NCBI GenBank assembly: GCA_963773035.1
Contig: CAVYZX010000009.1
Location: 1-64,000 of the forward strand
Length of the DNA: 64,000 bases
From: CAVRXZ01 sp963773035
GTDB lineage: Bacteria > Acidobacteriota > Vicinamibacteria > Vicinamibacterales > CAVVIG01
Direction: 5' to 3'
Both the position numbers and the translations under genes were made by a program. Shown piece by piece: positions 18,870-26,790 of this stretch. Below the pieces are notes generated by a model that did no database searches, was not told where the DNA came from, and worked only from the letters and a program-made list of their open reading frames with translations. The number at the start of each line of letters is the position of its first letter. Position 1 is the stretch's first letter.

Positions 18870-19376
18870 ATGGCCGAATCCCAATCCGCCGTCATCGAGG
18901 AAGAAGTCTCCCGCGACCGTCTCGCGGAGCTGTTGAACGAAGACCTTTCTCGCGAATATCAAGCCATCATCGCCTACGTGGTCTATTCCCAAGTGCTCAC
19001 TGGCGCCGAGTATATGGACATCGCTGCTCAGCTCGAAGTCCACGCCAAGCAAGAGCTCGATCATGCGCTGATCTTGTCTCGACAGATCGACTATCTCGGC
19101 AAGATGCCGGTCGTCACGCCAAAGCCCGTGCGCACGTCGAAGGATCCGAGGGAAATGCTCCGGTACGATCTCGACAACGAAAACGAAACCATTCGTAATT
19201 ACCGCGATCGCATCCGGCAATGTGAGGGCCTTGGCGAGTACGCGATAGCGGAGCAGATTCGCCAGATCCTGGTACAGGAACAGGATCATCAAATCGATCT
19301 CGCCCAGGCTCTCGGCGAAGAAGTCCCGGACCTTAGTACTGGTCCGAAAAGCCGCAGTTTGCATACCCGCCGCTGA
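18870..19376 (+). CDS. Ferritin-like (bacterioferritin-type) protein
   Basis: A 168-residue four-helix-bundle protein. Metal-ligand motifs appear on each helix: 'NEDLSREYQAIIAYVVYS', 'QLEVHAKQELDHAL', 'LDNENETIRNYRDRI' and 'ILVQEQDHQIDLAQAL', giving the Glu/His set of a di-iron ferroxidase centre. It probably stores or oxidises iron in the cytosol. A strong AAGGAGG lies just before the ATG. It stands alone, divergent from the MFS gene. Members of this group may also be annotated as DUF-type ferritin-like domains, so classical bacterioferritin haem binding is not certain. Confidence 0.85.
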   Translation: MAESQSAVIEEEVSRDRLAELLNEDLSREYQAIIAYVVYSQVLTGAEYMDIAAQLEVHAKQELDHALILSRQIDYLGKMPVVTPKPVRTSKDPREMLRYDLDNENETIRNYRDRIRQCEGLGEYAIAEQIRQILVQEQDHQIDLAQALGEEVPDLSTGPKSRSLHTRR

Positions 19377-19492
19377 CGTGCCCGCGAAGTGGCGAGCGCG
19401 AGGCCATTCACCGCCAACTCGGTGAGCTCGGGCCGGCTCGCCCTTCGTGCTCTTCCTACGAATAGGCTGACCGATTTTCCACACGGTTAGGC

Positions 19493-19542
19493 TTGACACG
19501 ACCAATTGGTAAGAATAGACTTACGGTAAGTGAATACTTACC
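19493..19542 (+). promoter_or_regulatory. Promoter and operator of the ArsR operon
   Basis: TTGACA (19493-19498) is followed after 17 bp by TAGACT (19516-19521), which would start transcription near 19528-19530. The perfect dyad GGTAAGT-gaat-ACTTACC (19525-19542) overlaps both the start point and the GTG start codon at 19530. A further half-site-like GGTAAG lies at 19508-19513. This is a plausible autoregulatory ArsR operator. Confidence 0.65.
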
Positions 19543-19850
19543 ATGATGCCCAGTTCGACGCACTCGGCGACGCAACGCGACGGGCGATTCTGGCGCGCCT
19601 CGCGGACGGTCCCTTGCCGGTCGGCGAAATCGCTCGTGACTTCCCGATGAGCCGGCCGGCCATTTCGCAGCATTTGCGCGTGTTGAAGCGGGCCGGGCTG
19701 GTCACCGACAGCGCAGCGGGAACCCGTCGGCTCTACGCAGTGAATCCCGACGCGATCGATTCGCTCCGGAAATACTTCGACGTGTTCTGGGCGCGGGCGC
19801 TGGCGGCATTCAAGAAGAAAGTCGAACAGGACACGAAGGAGGACAAATGA
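19530..19850 (+). CDS. ArsR/SdpR-family winged-helix repressor
   Basis: A 106-residue regulator with the winged-helix core 'FDALGDATRRAILARLADG', 'VGEIARDFPMSRPAISQHLRVLKRAGLV' and 'GTRRLYAVNPDAIDSLRKYF'. No metal-binding Cys cluster is present, so it is of the non-metal SdpR-like type often paired with SRPBCC genes. The start must be GTG at 19530: an in-frame TAA lies directly upstream and the domain begins at residue 5. It overlaps the SRPBCC gene by 4 bp (ATGA), giving translational coupling. It probably represses its own operon through the dyad over its start. Confidence 0.92.
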   Translation: MNTYHDAQFDALGDATRRAILARLADGPLPVGEIARDFPMSRPAISQHLRVLKRAGLVTDSAAGTRRLYAVNPDAIDSLRKYFDVFWARALAAFKKKVEQDTKEDK

Positions 19851-20341
19851 CGATGCCTGCCGAACAGTCGATTGATATTCCGGTCCGCAGGACGATCAGC
19901 GTGAGCGCGAGTGTGGAGCGGGCGTTCCGCGTATTCACCGCGGAGTTCGACACCTGGTGGCCTCGGTCGCACCACATCGGGAAATCGCCTATGAAGAAGG
20001 CGATTGTGGAAGGGAAAGTCGGAGGCCGCTGCTACACCGAGCAGGAGGACGGCACCGAGTCCGATTGGGGGCGGGTTCTTGTGTGGGAACCGCCGCACCG
20101 CATCGTGCTCGCGTGGCAGATCACGCCCGAGTGGGGATATCAGCCGGACCCGGCGCAATCGAGCGAAGTGGAGATCCGATTCAGTCCGGTCGCTGGCGGA
20201 GGCACGCGCGTGGATCTCGAACACCGGCATTTCGAGCGGCACGGCAGTGGCGCCCCGACCATGCGGACCGCGGTCGATTCACCGAACGGGTGGACTGGCG
20301 TGATGCAGTTCTTTGCAGAGCGCGTCGAACACACGAAGTGA
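19847..20341 (+). CDS. SRPBCC/AHSA1-family protein
   Basis: A 164-residue protein with the START-like fold of the AHSA1 family: 'IDIPVRRTISVSASVERAFRVFTAEFDTWWP', 'GGRCYTEQEDGTESDWGRVLVWEPPHRIVLAWQI' and 'TRVDLEHRHFERHG'. Such proteins bind hydrophobic ligands; the substrate is unknown. It overlaps the ArsR gene by 4 bp and is followed after 32 bp by a DinB gene. The ArsR-SRPBCC pair is a very common bacterial module in which the SRPBCC protein may sense or detoxify a small molecule. Confidence 0.92.
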   Translation: MTMPAEQSIDIPVRRTISVSASVERAFRVFTAEFDTWWPRSHHIGKSPMKKAIVEGKVGGRCYTEQEDGTESDWGRVLVWEPPHRIVLAWQITPEWGYQPDPAQSSEVEIRFSPVAGGGTRVDLEHRHFERHGSGAPTMRTAVDSPNGWTGVMQFFAERVEHTK

Positions 20342-20373
20342 ACCAATCAAAAACACGAACGAAAGGAGCTCAC

Positions 20374-20868
20374 ATGACGACCGCAACATCCACTGCCGTG
20401 GTCGCGCCGCTCGCGATGATCTTCGCGGTCAACGACGATCTCGTGTCTCGCGCGTTGGACGGGCTTACGCCGCAGGAACTCTGGCACGCCCCGACCGAAC
20501 ACAACAACGCGATGCTGTGGATCGCCGGTCACGTCGTGCAGACGCGGGCGACGGTCCTCAAGCTGCTCGGCGAAGCCGTCGACACCGGGTGGGGCGACTT
20601 GTTCGAACGAGGCGCCACGGTCGGCGCGGCCGATAAGTATCCGTCGCGCGAAAGCATCGAACACATGCACCGCGAGGTCGGTCCACGGCTGCTCGTCAAA
20701 CTCGCTTCGCTCGATGAGAAATATCTGGCCAGCCCCGCGACGATGGCGTTGCCGGGTGTGAGAACGATCGCCGACCAACTCGGCTTCTTCGCGCTGCACG
20801 ATACGTATCACGTCGGGCAGATGGCGTACATCAGAAGAGCACTCGGCTATCCGGGTCTCGTCGGTTAA
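20374..20868 (+). CDS. DinB-family protein
   Basis: A 164-residue four-helix DinB/YfiT-like protein. Metal-ligand histidines are visible in 'MLWIAGHVVQTR' and 'FFALHDTYHVGQMAYIRRALG', the usual three-His pattern of putative metal-dependent thiol S-transferases. AAAGGAGCT lies 7 bp before the ATG. It is third in the ArsR-SRPBCC-DinB operon, so it is probably under the same repressor. A second, distant DinB protein is encoded at 37845. Confidence 0.9.
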   Translation: MTTATSTAVVAPLAMIFAVNDDLVSRALDGLTPQELWHAPTEHNNAMLWIAGHVVQTRATVLKLLGEAVDTGWGDLFERGATVGAADKYPSRESIEHMHREVGPRLLVKLASLDEKYLASPATMALPGVRTIADQLGFFALHDTYHVGQMAYIRRALGYPGLVG

Positions 20869-20874
20869 GGCCTT

Positions 20875-20909
20875 GTCGGCTGGCGCCCGCTGGCGAGGCT
20901 CCAGCCGAC
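20875..20909. repeat. Hairpin between convergent genes
   Basis: GTCGGCTGG and CCAGCCGAC form a perfect 9-bp stem, with further pairing in the GC-rich loop. It lies directly after the DinB stop and before the 3' end of the convergent gene, so it could act on both transcripts. There is no T-run. It also resembles dispersed extragenic palindromes. Confidence 0.5.
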
Positions 20910-20920
20910 ATCCGTTCGAG

Positions 20921-22051
20921 TCACTTGTTCGCGTCGCGAATTTGCGTCACGAAGAGATCGACGTGGCTCTCGAGGCCACGCGTGACCGCTGCGGCATGGG
21001 CCGCCTGAGCGCTGCTACCGATGCCGCCGCGGTGCATCAACGACACCTGCACCAACACCGGCTGATCGCGATACGTGAGCTTCGCCGTCGCGTGCGTGTA
21101 GAGAAACGCGTCGTACCGCGTCACGCACGTGCCGGTGGACGGGATGGCCGTCATCACGTTGATGTAGACGTACGTGTCTTCGTCGGAATTCTTGCGGACC
21201 GTGAAACCGGCATCGGTGAGCCGTTTCGACAGCGCGGCTTCGATGCTGTCGTGATTCAATCCGCACGAAGCCGCCTGCGCACTCAGATCTTCGACAAGAA
21301 TCCCGAGGCTCTTGATGCCTTTCAGCTCGGCACCCGGCCGCTGGTCGAAGGCCTCGGTCGGAGGTGGCGGGGTCGCAGGCGTGGTGGAGGCGCCAGTCGA
21401 CGCAGGCGCTTGGGCCTGGACACCGGGTTCGTAGATGCGTCTGGCCTTGTCGCCCATTCCGTGTTCGAGGAACTGCACGTCTACGATCAGCTGCGGCGGA
21501 GTGGCCGAGCGTGAAAACGTATAGCGCACCTCCCGACTGTGCTCGACGCGGTATGAAACGACAAGTCGATCGCCGTCCCGCTTCGTCGTTGCGAAGATCG
21601 GCACGTTCTGAAGGTCGAATGATTCCTCGATGCCGTTTGGATGAAACACTCGCGACTGGCCGAGCTCGTTCGTCATTGTGACCGCCGACGGAGTATCGAC
21701 GACCATCAAACGTACCGGCGGATTGCGCGCTTCGGCTGTGAGCAACTGAACGCGCCGGGCGTCTTCATAGCTTTCCCGAGGTGCGGAAAAGGCGCCGGTC
21801 GCTTCCCGGCCACCGCCGCCGGATCGCCCCCGCCCGCTGCCGGTCGATCCGGCGCTCTGGCCAGTGCCACTACTCGACGAGGGAACCCAGTTGGCGTTGA
21901 ATCCGATCTCGGGCGGCCATTCGCTCAGCGAGCGGTTGAGCGTCCAGACACCGCCGAGCGGCGAAACGCTCTGCGCGAACACCGGCACAGGAAAAGAGAA
22001 ATACGCGGCAGCCGCCGCCACGAAACAGCCGAGCCCGAAGGTTCGTCGCAT
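20921..22051 (-). CDS. Exported protein of unknown function with Ser/Gly-rich linker
   Basis: A 376-residue protein, not recognised. It has a signal peptide ('RTFGLGCFVAAAAAYFSFPVPVFAQ'), a short region 'GGVWTLNRSLSEWP' like secreted lipid-binding or cytochrome-associated proteins, a Ser/Gly-rich linker (about residues 60-85), a beta-rich middle part, a Pro/Ala/Thr-rich linker (about 215-240) and a C-terminal alpha/beta domain with 'GIKSLGILVEDLSAQAASCGLNHDSIEAALSKRLTDAGFTV'. That last domain looks like those seen in outer-membrane-associated proteins that build a complex surface. ATG at 22051 gives the cleanest signal peptide; an upstream ATG at 22087 is possible. Confidence 0.7.
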   Translation of the reverse strand: MRRTFGLGCFVAAAAAYFSFPVPVFAQSVSPLGGVWTLNRSLSEWPPEIGFNANWVPSSSSGTGQSAGSTGSGRGRSGGGGREATGAFSAPRESYEDARRVQLLTAEARNPPVRLMVVDTPSAVTMTNELGQSRVFHPNGIEESFDLQNVPIFATTKRDGDRLVVSYRVEHSREVRYTFSRSATPPQLIVDVQFLEHGMGDKARRIYEPGVQAQAPASTGASTTPATPPPPTEAFDQRPGAELKGIKSLGILVEDLSAQAASCGLNHDSIEAALSKRLTDAGFTVRKNSDEDTYVYINVMTAIPSTGTCVTRYDAFLYTHATAKLTYRDQPVLVQVSLMHRGGIGSSAQAAHAAAVTRGLESHVDLFVTQIRDANK

Positions 22052-22254
22052 GCTGGTGCCCACGGTAACACGCCACTCCATCAGCAAACCACTATCGTCA
22101 TCTGCGATGCCCTAAGAGTAATCCACCGCGACTGCGACTCCAGCTTCCGGCATGATCACACCTCATTGAAAGCTGATAGGATGCACCCATTTCTCGAGCC
22201 CACGTTCGGATAGTCGGTCTCCTGCTTCTGATCACCGCAGGCGGGGTCCCCGGC

Positions 22255-23646
22255 GTGCGGAGTTCGCGCCTTGGCGCGCTGAGCGCGAGGGCCCCCGTCG
22301 CCCCGGCACGATTCGTCCGCTTCAGCGAAGCCCGGCCGATTTTGGCAGAGCTCGCTGGCAGACTTCCACCCGAGCTCAACAACCTGACTCCGACGCAGAT
22401 CGAAGCTGCGTGGTCTGGCTGGATCGAGCGCCACGATCGCGAGGTCCGCGCGCGGCTCGAACAGGGCGACGAAGACACCATCGTCAACTGGATGCTGTTC
22501 GGCACCTCGTTTACGTCAAGACCACGGGCGGTACTTGGCGCAGTCGAGTCGGGGACGACGAGCGATCGCGAGCTGGTGCTGCGGCGGACTGTCGAATTGA
22601 TCTCGGCGCGCCTCGAGGATCTTCTGAAGGCGCTTGCGGCACCCGGCACCGACGAGCGGCGGCTGTTCACCCGCGCCTTTCTTCAGAGAAAAGGGCTTCG
22701 CTTCGCGACCAATGCGGACCAGGACGCTGTCCGAAATTATCTGATCGCCGCGGTCATGCGCGTGGCAAGCGAACAGGACCAGATCGATCAGGAACTTGGC
22801 GCAACCAGTGGCGGCGACGCCGTCACCGAGTTCGCGAAACGTTCCCAGCTGTTCCGCACGCGAGGCCTGTCGCTCGACACATCGCTGCTCCCCAACTATT
22901 CGATCGAGCAGGTGCTGGCGGCGATGAAGGCGCGTGGGCTGCTGAAGGCCGGCGCTGTGAGACGCGTGGCGATTGTCGGCCCCGGACTCGACTTCGCGGA
23001 CAAGGACGTTGGCTTCGACGTCTACCCGCAACAGACGATCCAGCCTTTCGCCGTGCTTGATTCGCTCAAGCGGCTCGGTCTGGCGCCCTCGCCAGGGGAG
23101 GCGGAGATCGTGCTCCTCGACATCAGCCCGCGGATCATCGATCACGTGACGCGGGCTCGAGCCCGAGCCGTCAAGAACATTGGCTACACGCTGAACCTGC
23201 CGCTACCGAGGAGCACACCGTGGCTCCCCGAGGTTCGCTCGTACTGGCAGACACTCGGCGATCAGATTGGTATGCCCACGCAGGTGCCGAGGTCGAAGGC
23301 GATTGCGGACCTGGCCGAGCTGCGCGCCGTACGAGCGAGACCATCTGCCGTTCAGCGGATGTCGGTGCTCGACGTGAACATCGTGACGCAGCGGCTCGAG
23401 GAGGCGTTCGATCTCGTGATTGCCACGAACGTGTTCATCTATTACGACGTGCTCGAGCAGGCGCTGGCGATGTCGAACGTCGAGGGCATGCTGAAGCCGG
23501 GTGCGTTTCTGCTCGCGAACGTCGCGGCGCCGAACCTGACATCGGTCACGATTCGCCCGGTCGAAACGACGACGACCCTATACGCCAAAACCGTCAACGA
23601 GAACATCCGCGATTTCATCGTGTGGTACGAAGCGCACACGAAATAA
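22255..23646 (+). CDS. SAM-methyltransferase-like protein heading the CRTAC1 operon
   Basis: A 463-residue protein (from a GTG). The C-terminal part resembles CheR-type class I methyltransferases: 'RRVAIVGPGLDFADKD', 'AEIVLLDISPRIIDHV' and 'FDLVIATNVFIYYDVLEQALAMSNVEGMLKPGAFLLAN'. The N-terminal part has 'ARFVRFSEARPILAELAGRLP' and 'DTIVNWMLFGTSFT'. The start is doubtful: the open frame continues upstream into a signal-like segment 'RIVGLLLLITAGGVPG' (from about 22207) with no normal start codon, and an ATG at 22181 is one base out of frame. It ends 2 bp before the CRTAC1 lipoprotein, so the two are surely cotranscribed. Whether it acts in the cytosol or is exported is open. Confidence 0.75.
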   Translation: MRSSRLGALSARAPVAPARFVRFSEARPILAELAGRLPPELNNLTPTQIEAAWSGWIERHDREVRARLEQGDEDTIVNWMLFGTSFTSRPRAVLGAVESGTTSDRELVLRRTVELISARLEDLLKALAAPGTDERRLFTRAFLQRKGLRFATNADQDAVRNYLIAAVMRVASEQDQIDQELGATSGGDAVTEFAKRSQLFRTRGLSLDTSLLPNYSIEQVLAAMKARGLLKAGAVRRVAIVGPGLDFADKDVGFDVYPQQTIQPFAVLDSLKRLGLAPSPGEAEIVLLDISPRIIDHVTRARARAVKNIGYTLNLPLPRSTPWLPEVRSYWQTLGDQIGMPTQVPRSKAIADLAELRAVRARPSAVQRMSVLDVNIVTQRLEEAFDLVIATNVFIYYDVLEQALAMSNVEGMLKPGAFLLANVAAPNLTSVTIRPVETTTTLYAKTVNENIRDFIVWYEAHTK

Positions 23647-23648
23647 GC

Positions 23649-25541
23649 GTGGCCGCTCTCTGGAGTGGCGCGAGGAGCCTTCTGGTCGCTGCGCTGTTGG
23701 CGGTCTCTTGTTCCGATCGGCCTGCTGCGCCGAAGCCTTCGGATGCGTCTGCCGGCGAAGGCGGGCCTTCGCCAGGCGTGGCTGAACACGAGAGCCCGCC
23801 GCGGGCCGACGCCCATCCTGCGCGGACCTTGCGCGGTGGGCTGGAGGCCGGGGTGGGGGAGTGGTTCACCGACGCCGCCCGTGAATCGGGCCTCGACTTC
23901 GTCCACTTCAACGGCATGACGGGCCGGTTCTATCTTCCCGAAGTCATAGCGCCAGGCATCGCACTGCTGGACTATGACGGCGACGGCGACCTGGATCTGT
24001 TCGTGGCGCAGGGACAGATGCTCGGAACGCAGGCGCTCAGTGAGGCGCTGTACCCGCCGCAAGTCCCCCTGAAGAGTCGCTTATACCGCAACGAGCTCGA
24101 GGTGCACGCCGACAATACGCGCACGCTGCGCTTTAGCGACGTCACCGACAGCAGCGGTCTCGTGGTTCACGGGTATGCCATGGGCGCCGCAGCCGGTGAC
24201 TTCAACAACGACGGCTGCGTCGACCTGTACGTGACCAACCTCGAACGAAGCCAGCTATTCCGGAACAAGTGCGACGGAACGTTTACCGACGTGTCGAAGG
24301 AGAGCGGCGCCGAGGATCGCGGGTGGAGTGTTTCAGCCGCGTTCGTCGATTACGACCGGGACGGGTGGCTCGATCTGTTTGTCGGGAACTACGTCTACTA
24401 CAGCGTCGAAGGGGACAAGCCCTGCCTCCATTCGATCGGGAGTCTCCGCGACTACTGTCCACCGAGCGTGTACCGTCCCCAACCGGACCGGCTCTATCAC
24501 AACAACCGCAACGGGACGTTCACTGACGTCACCGTTGCCGCAGGTATGGGCCGTGAGTTCGGCCCGGCACTCGGCGTCTCGACTGCCGACTTCAATGGCG
24601 ACGGCTGGACGGATATTTATGTTGCCAACGATGGTGCGCCGAACCAGCTGTGGATCAACAGGCACGACGGCACTTTCACGAATACGGCGCTCGGCGCTGG
24701 CGCCGCGCTCGGCGCTGACGGTGAAGCCAAAGGGAGCATGGGCGTCGACGCCGGCGATTTCGACCAGGACGGCGACGAAGACTTGTTTATCACCGAGCTC
24801 GCTCGTGAGGGACACAATCTCTACGTGAACGACGGATCGGGCGTCTTCGAAGAGCAGGCCGCCCGTGCGGGCATCAGGCTTGCGAGCCTGCCGTACACGG
24901 GCTTTGGCGCGGCCTGGTTCGATTTCGACAACGACGGCTGGCTGGACCTCCTGACCGTCAACGGAGCGGTCAGGCACACGGCCGGCGCACTAGCGCGGCG
25001 CGAAACGTTTTCGCTGCAGCAGCCCAAGCAGTTGTTCCGCAATCTCGGCAACGGACAATTCGCGGACGTCACGGAACAGGCGGGCGCGGTCCTGAAGAAT
25101 CCCGAAGTCAGTCGCGGCGCCGCGTTCGGCGACATCGACAACGACGGCGACACCGATATCGTGGTGGCGAATGACGGCGGACCGATCAGACTGCTTGTCA
25201 ACCACATCGGCAGCACCAGACATTGGGTGGGGGTGAGAGTGGTGGGCCGCGAACGCCGCCCCTCGACAAGCTCGGGGCGCCCTGAGCGTGCCGAAGGGCG
25301 TGACATGGTTGGCGCGCGCGTTGGAATTGTCCGCGCCAACCGTCCCACACTCTGGCGTCGGGCCAGGGCCGATGGCAGCTACGCGTCCGCCAACGATCCC
25401 AGAGTGCTCGTGGGTCTCGGCGACACTCCGAAGATCGTCAAAGTTCGCGTCGAATGGCCAAGCGGGAACGCCGAAGAGTGGACTGATGTGCCGGTCGATC
25501 GATACGCGACGCTTGTCGAAGGATCCGGCAATGCAAAATGA
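23649..25541 (+). CDS. CRTAC1-family lipoprotein (FG-GAP/VCBS and ASPIC/UnbV)
   Basis: A 630-residue predicted lipoprotein with a lipobox Cys at about residue 21 ('LLAVSC'). Many FG-GAP/VCBS calcium-binding repeats follow ('LLDYDGDGDLDLFVAQG', 'AGDFNNDGCVDLYVTN', 'VDYDRDGWLDLFVGNY', 'GDIDNDGDTDIVVANDG'), making a beta-propeller, and an ASPIC/UnbV domain closes the protein (about 540-625, ending 'VRVEWPSGNAEEWTDVPVDRY'). The GTG at 23649 lies 2 bp after the upstream stop. A palindromic repeat is inserted in frame in the ASPIC/UnbV domain and adds the odd peptide 'RRPSTSSGRPERAEGRD'. CRTAC1 proteins are surface or periplasmic proteins of unknown function. Confidence 0.93.
   Translation: MAALWSGARSLLVAALLAVSCSDRPAAPKPSDASAGEGGPSPGVAEHESPPRADAHPARTLRGGLEAGVGEWFTDAARESGLDFVHFNGMTGRFYLPEVIAPGIALLDYDGDGDLDLFVAQGQMLGTQALSEALYPPQVPLKSRLYRNELEVHADNTRTLRFSDVTDSSGLVVHGYAMGAAAGDFNNDGCVDLYVTNLERSQLFRNKCDGTFTDVSKESGAEDRGWSVSAAFVDYDRDGWLDLFVGNYVYYSVEGDKPCLHSIGSLRDYCPPSVYRPQPDRLYHNNRNGTFTDVTVAAGMGREFGPALGVSTADFNGDGWTDIYVANDGAPNQLWINRHDGTFTNTALGAGAALGADGEAKGSMGVDAGDFDQDGDEDLFITELAREGHNLYVNDGSGVFEEQAARAGIRLASLPYTGFGAAWFDFDNDGWLDLLTVNGAVRHTAGALARRETFSLQQPKQLFRNLGNGQFADVTEQAGAVLKNPEVSRGAAFGDIDNDGDTDIVVANDGGPIRLLVNHIGSTRHWVGVRVVGRERRPSTSSGRPERAEGRDMVGARVGIVRANRPTLWRRARADGSYASANDPRVLVGLGDTPKIVKVRVEWPSGNAEEWTDVPVDRYATLVEGSGNAK
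25258..25299. repeat. Palindromic repeat inside a coding region
   Basis: GCCCCTCGACAAGCTCGGGG (25258-25277) and CCCTGAGCGTGCCGAAGGGC (25280-25299) pair at 16 of 20 positions. This is the widely dispersed 'TTCGACAAGCTCAGGG' type of bacterial palindrome, here read through in frame by the CRTAC1 lipoprotein gene. Confidence 0.8.
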
Positions 25542-25593
25542 ACAATGCATAATGCGCATCTCCGTCGCATTGTGCATTCTGCATTGTGCATTT
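25536..25593. repeat. Inverted repeat spanning the TPR lipoprotein signal peptide
   Basis: The arm at 25536-25559 (AAATGAACAATGCATAATGC...) pairs with the segment 25568-25593 (CATTGTGCATTCTGCATTGT...) at 20 of 24 positions. It contains ATGCA-type direct repeats and is AT-richer than the surrounding DNA. It covers the start codon and signal-peptide codons of the next gene. Confidence 0.8.
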
Positions 25594-26790
25594 CTAACAG
25601 GCGCGTGCGGCCGGCCCGAACAACTGGCCGCCCCTGCGCTGCGCCAGGTGGCGCTGCCGGATCTCGCGCGGCTCGAGGAATCGATCCAGACCCAGCTGCG
25701 CGAGCGCTACGCTGCGCTCGCCACGCAACAGAAGGATCCGGCAACACCCGCCGCTCGCCTCGGGACGGAATATGGCGAGATGGGCAAGCTGCTGATGGCG
25801 GCCGAGTTCCACGAACCGGCGCAAGCCTCGTTCCAAAATGCAGAGGCCCTCGCGCCGGGCGACCTGCGCTGGCCGTATTACCTCGGGCACCTGTACAGAG
25901 CAAAAGGAGACATCCCCAACGCGATGGCCGCCTTCGAGCGGGCGCTGCGGTTGGCGCCCACAGACGTGCCGACGATGATCTGGCTCGGAGAGTCAGCTCT
26001 CGATCAGGGACGACCGGATGTCGCGGAACCGCTCTTCACGAAAGCGCTATCGCTTCAGCCCCGCTCGGTCGCCGCATACTATGGCCTCGGACGCACGGCG
26101 CTCGCCAACAAGGACTACATTCGAGCCGCGCAGAATCTCGAACAGGCGCTGGCGCTCGACAGCAAGGCGTCGATCATCCACTACTCGTTGGCGATGGCAT
26201 ATCGTGGTCTGGGCGACCCTCGCAGAGCGGAATTGCACCTTCAGCAACGAGGCACGCTGCAGCTCGAGCCCGACCCGCTGAGGAAAGCCCTCGACGAGGT
26301 ACTCGATAGCGCGCTGACGTACGAAAGAAACGCCGACGTCGCCGGCAATAGAGGTGAGTGGGCTGCCGCGGCCGGATATCTCAGGAAAGCCGTGGCCCTG
26401 GCCCCCACGCGGGCATCGCCGCGTCACAAGCTGGGCACGGCGCTCTTCTACATGGGTGACCGGCACGGCGCGTCCGACCAGTTTCAGGAGGCCCTGCGGC
26501 TGTCACCGAGCTTTGCCGCGGCGCATTACGCTCTCGGTGTGATCCATGAGGACGCCGGCGATCACCAGCAGGCGATCAAGGCCTTCGGATCTGCGGTCGA
26601 ATCTGATCCCCTCTATGTCGACGCGCGTCTGGGACTGGCCGACGCGTTGAGACGCAGTGGACAGCTGAAACGATCGCTGTCGGAATACGAGCGCATTTTG
26701 AAGATTGACCCCGGCGCGTCCAAGGCGCGTTTCGGCTACGAGGCAGCGCTATCAGAACTCAACAGGACTACCATAGGTTCCCCGAGATGA
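25552..26790 (+). CDS. TPR-repeat lipoprotein
   Basis: A 412-residue protein with an export signal and a likely lipid-modified Cys ('CAFLTGAC', about residue 19), followed by about eight tetratricopeptide repeats such as 'YEMG'-type helices ('AEFHEPAQASFQNAEALAPGDLRWPYYLGHLYRAKGDIPNAMAAFERALRLAPTD' is broken here into its repeat units) and 'GRTALANKDYIRAAQNLEQAL'. TPR domains bind other proteins, so this is a likely scaffold for the CRTAC1 proteins encoded on both sides. ATG at 25552 is preferred; an in-frame ATG at 25531 would overlap the upstream gene. Its last codons overlap the next gene by 4 bp. The signal peptide is coded by an inverted repeat. Confidence 0.88.
   Translation: MRISVALCILHCAFLTGACGRPEQLAAPALRQVALPDLARLEESIQTQLRERYAALATQQKDPATPAARLGTEYGEMGKLLMAAEFHEPAQASFQNAEALAPGDLRWPYYLGHLYRAKGDIPNAMAAFERALRLAPTDVPTMIWLGESALDQGRPDVAEPLFTKALSLQPRSVAAYYGLGRTALANKDYIRAAQNLEQALALDSKASIIHYSLAMAYRGLGDPRRAELHLQQRGTLQLEPDPLRKALDEVLDSALTYERNADVAGNRGEWAAAAGYLRKAVALAPTRASPRHKLGTALFYMGDRHGASDQFQEALRLSPSFAAAHYALGVIHEDAGDHQQAIKAFGSAVESDPLYVDARLGLADALRRSGQLKRSLSEYERILKIDPGASKARFGYEAALSELNRTTIGSPR

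Noticed and set aside
18753..19505. A 250-codon minus-strand open frame over the ferritin-like gene
   Set aside because: It is antisense to the ferritin codons and lacks any motif, while the plus-strand gene has a strong ribosome-binding site and conserved metal ligands.
23220..23648. A start for the CRTAC1 lipoprotein at 23220
   Set aside because: The extension overlaps the methyltransferase gene out of frame and is Arg-rich; the GTG at 23649 gives a clean lipoprotein signal.
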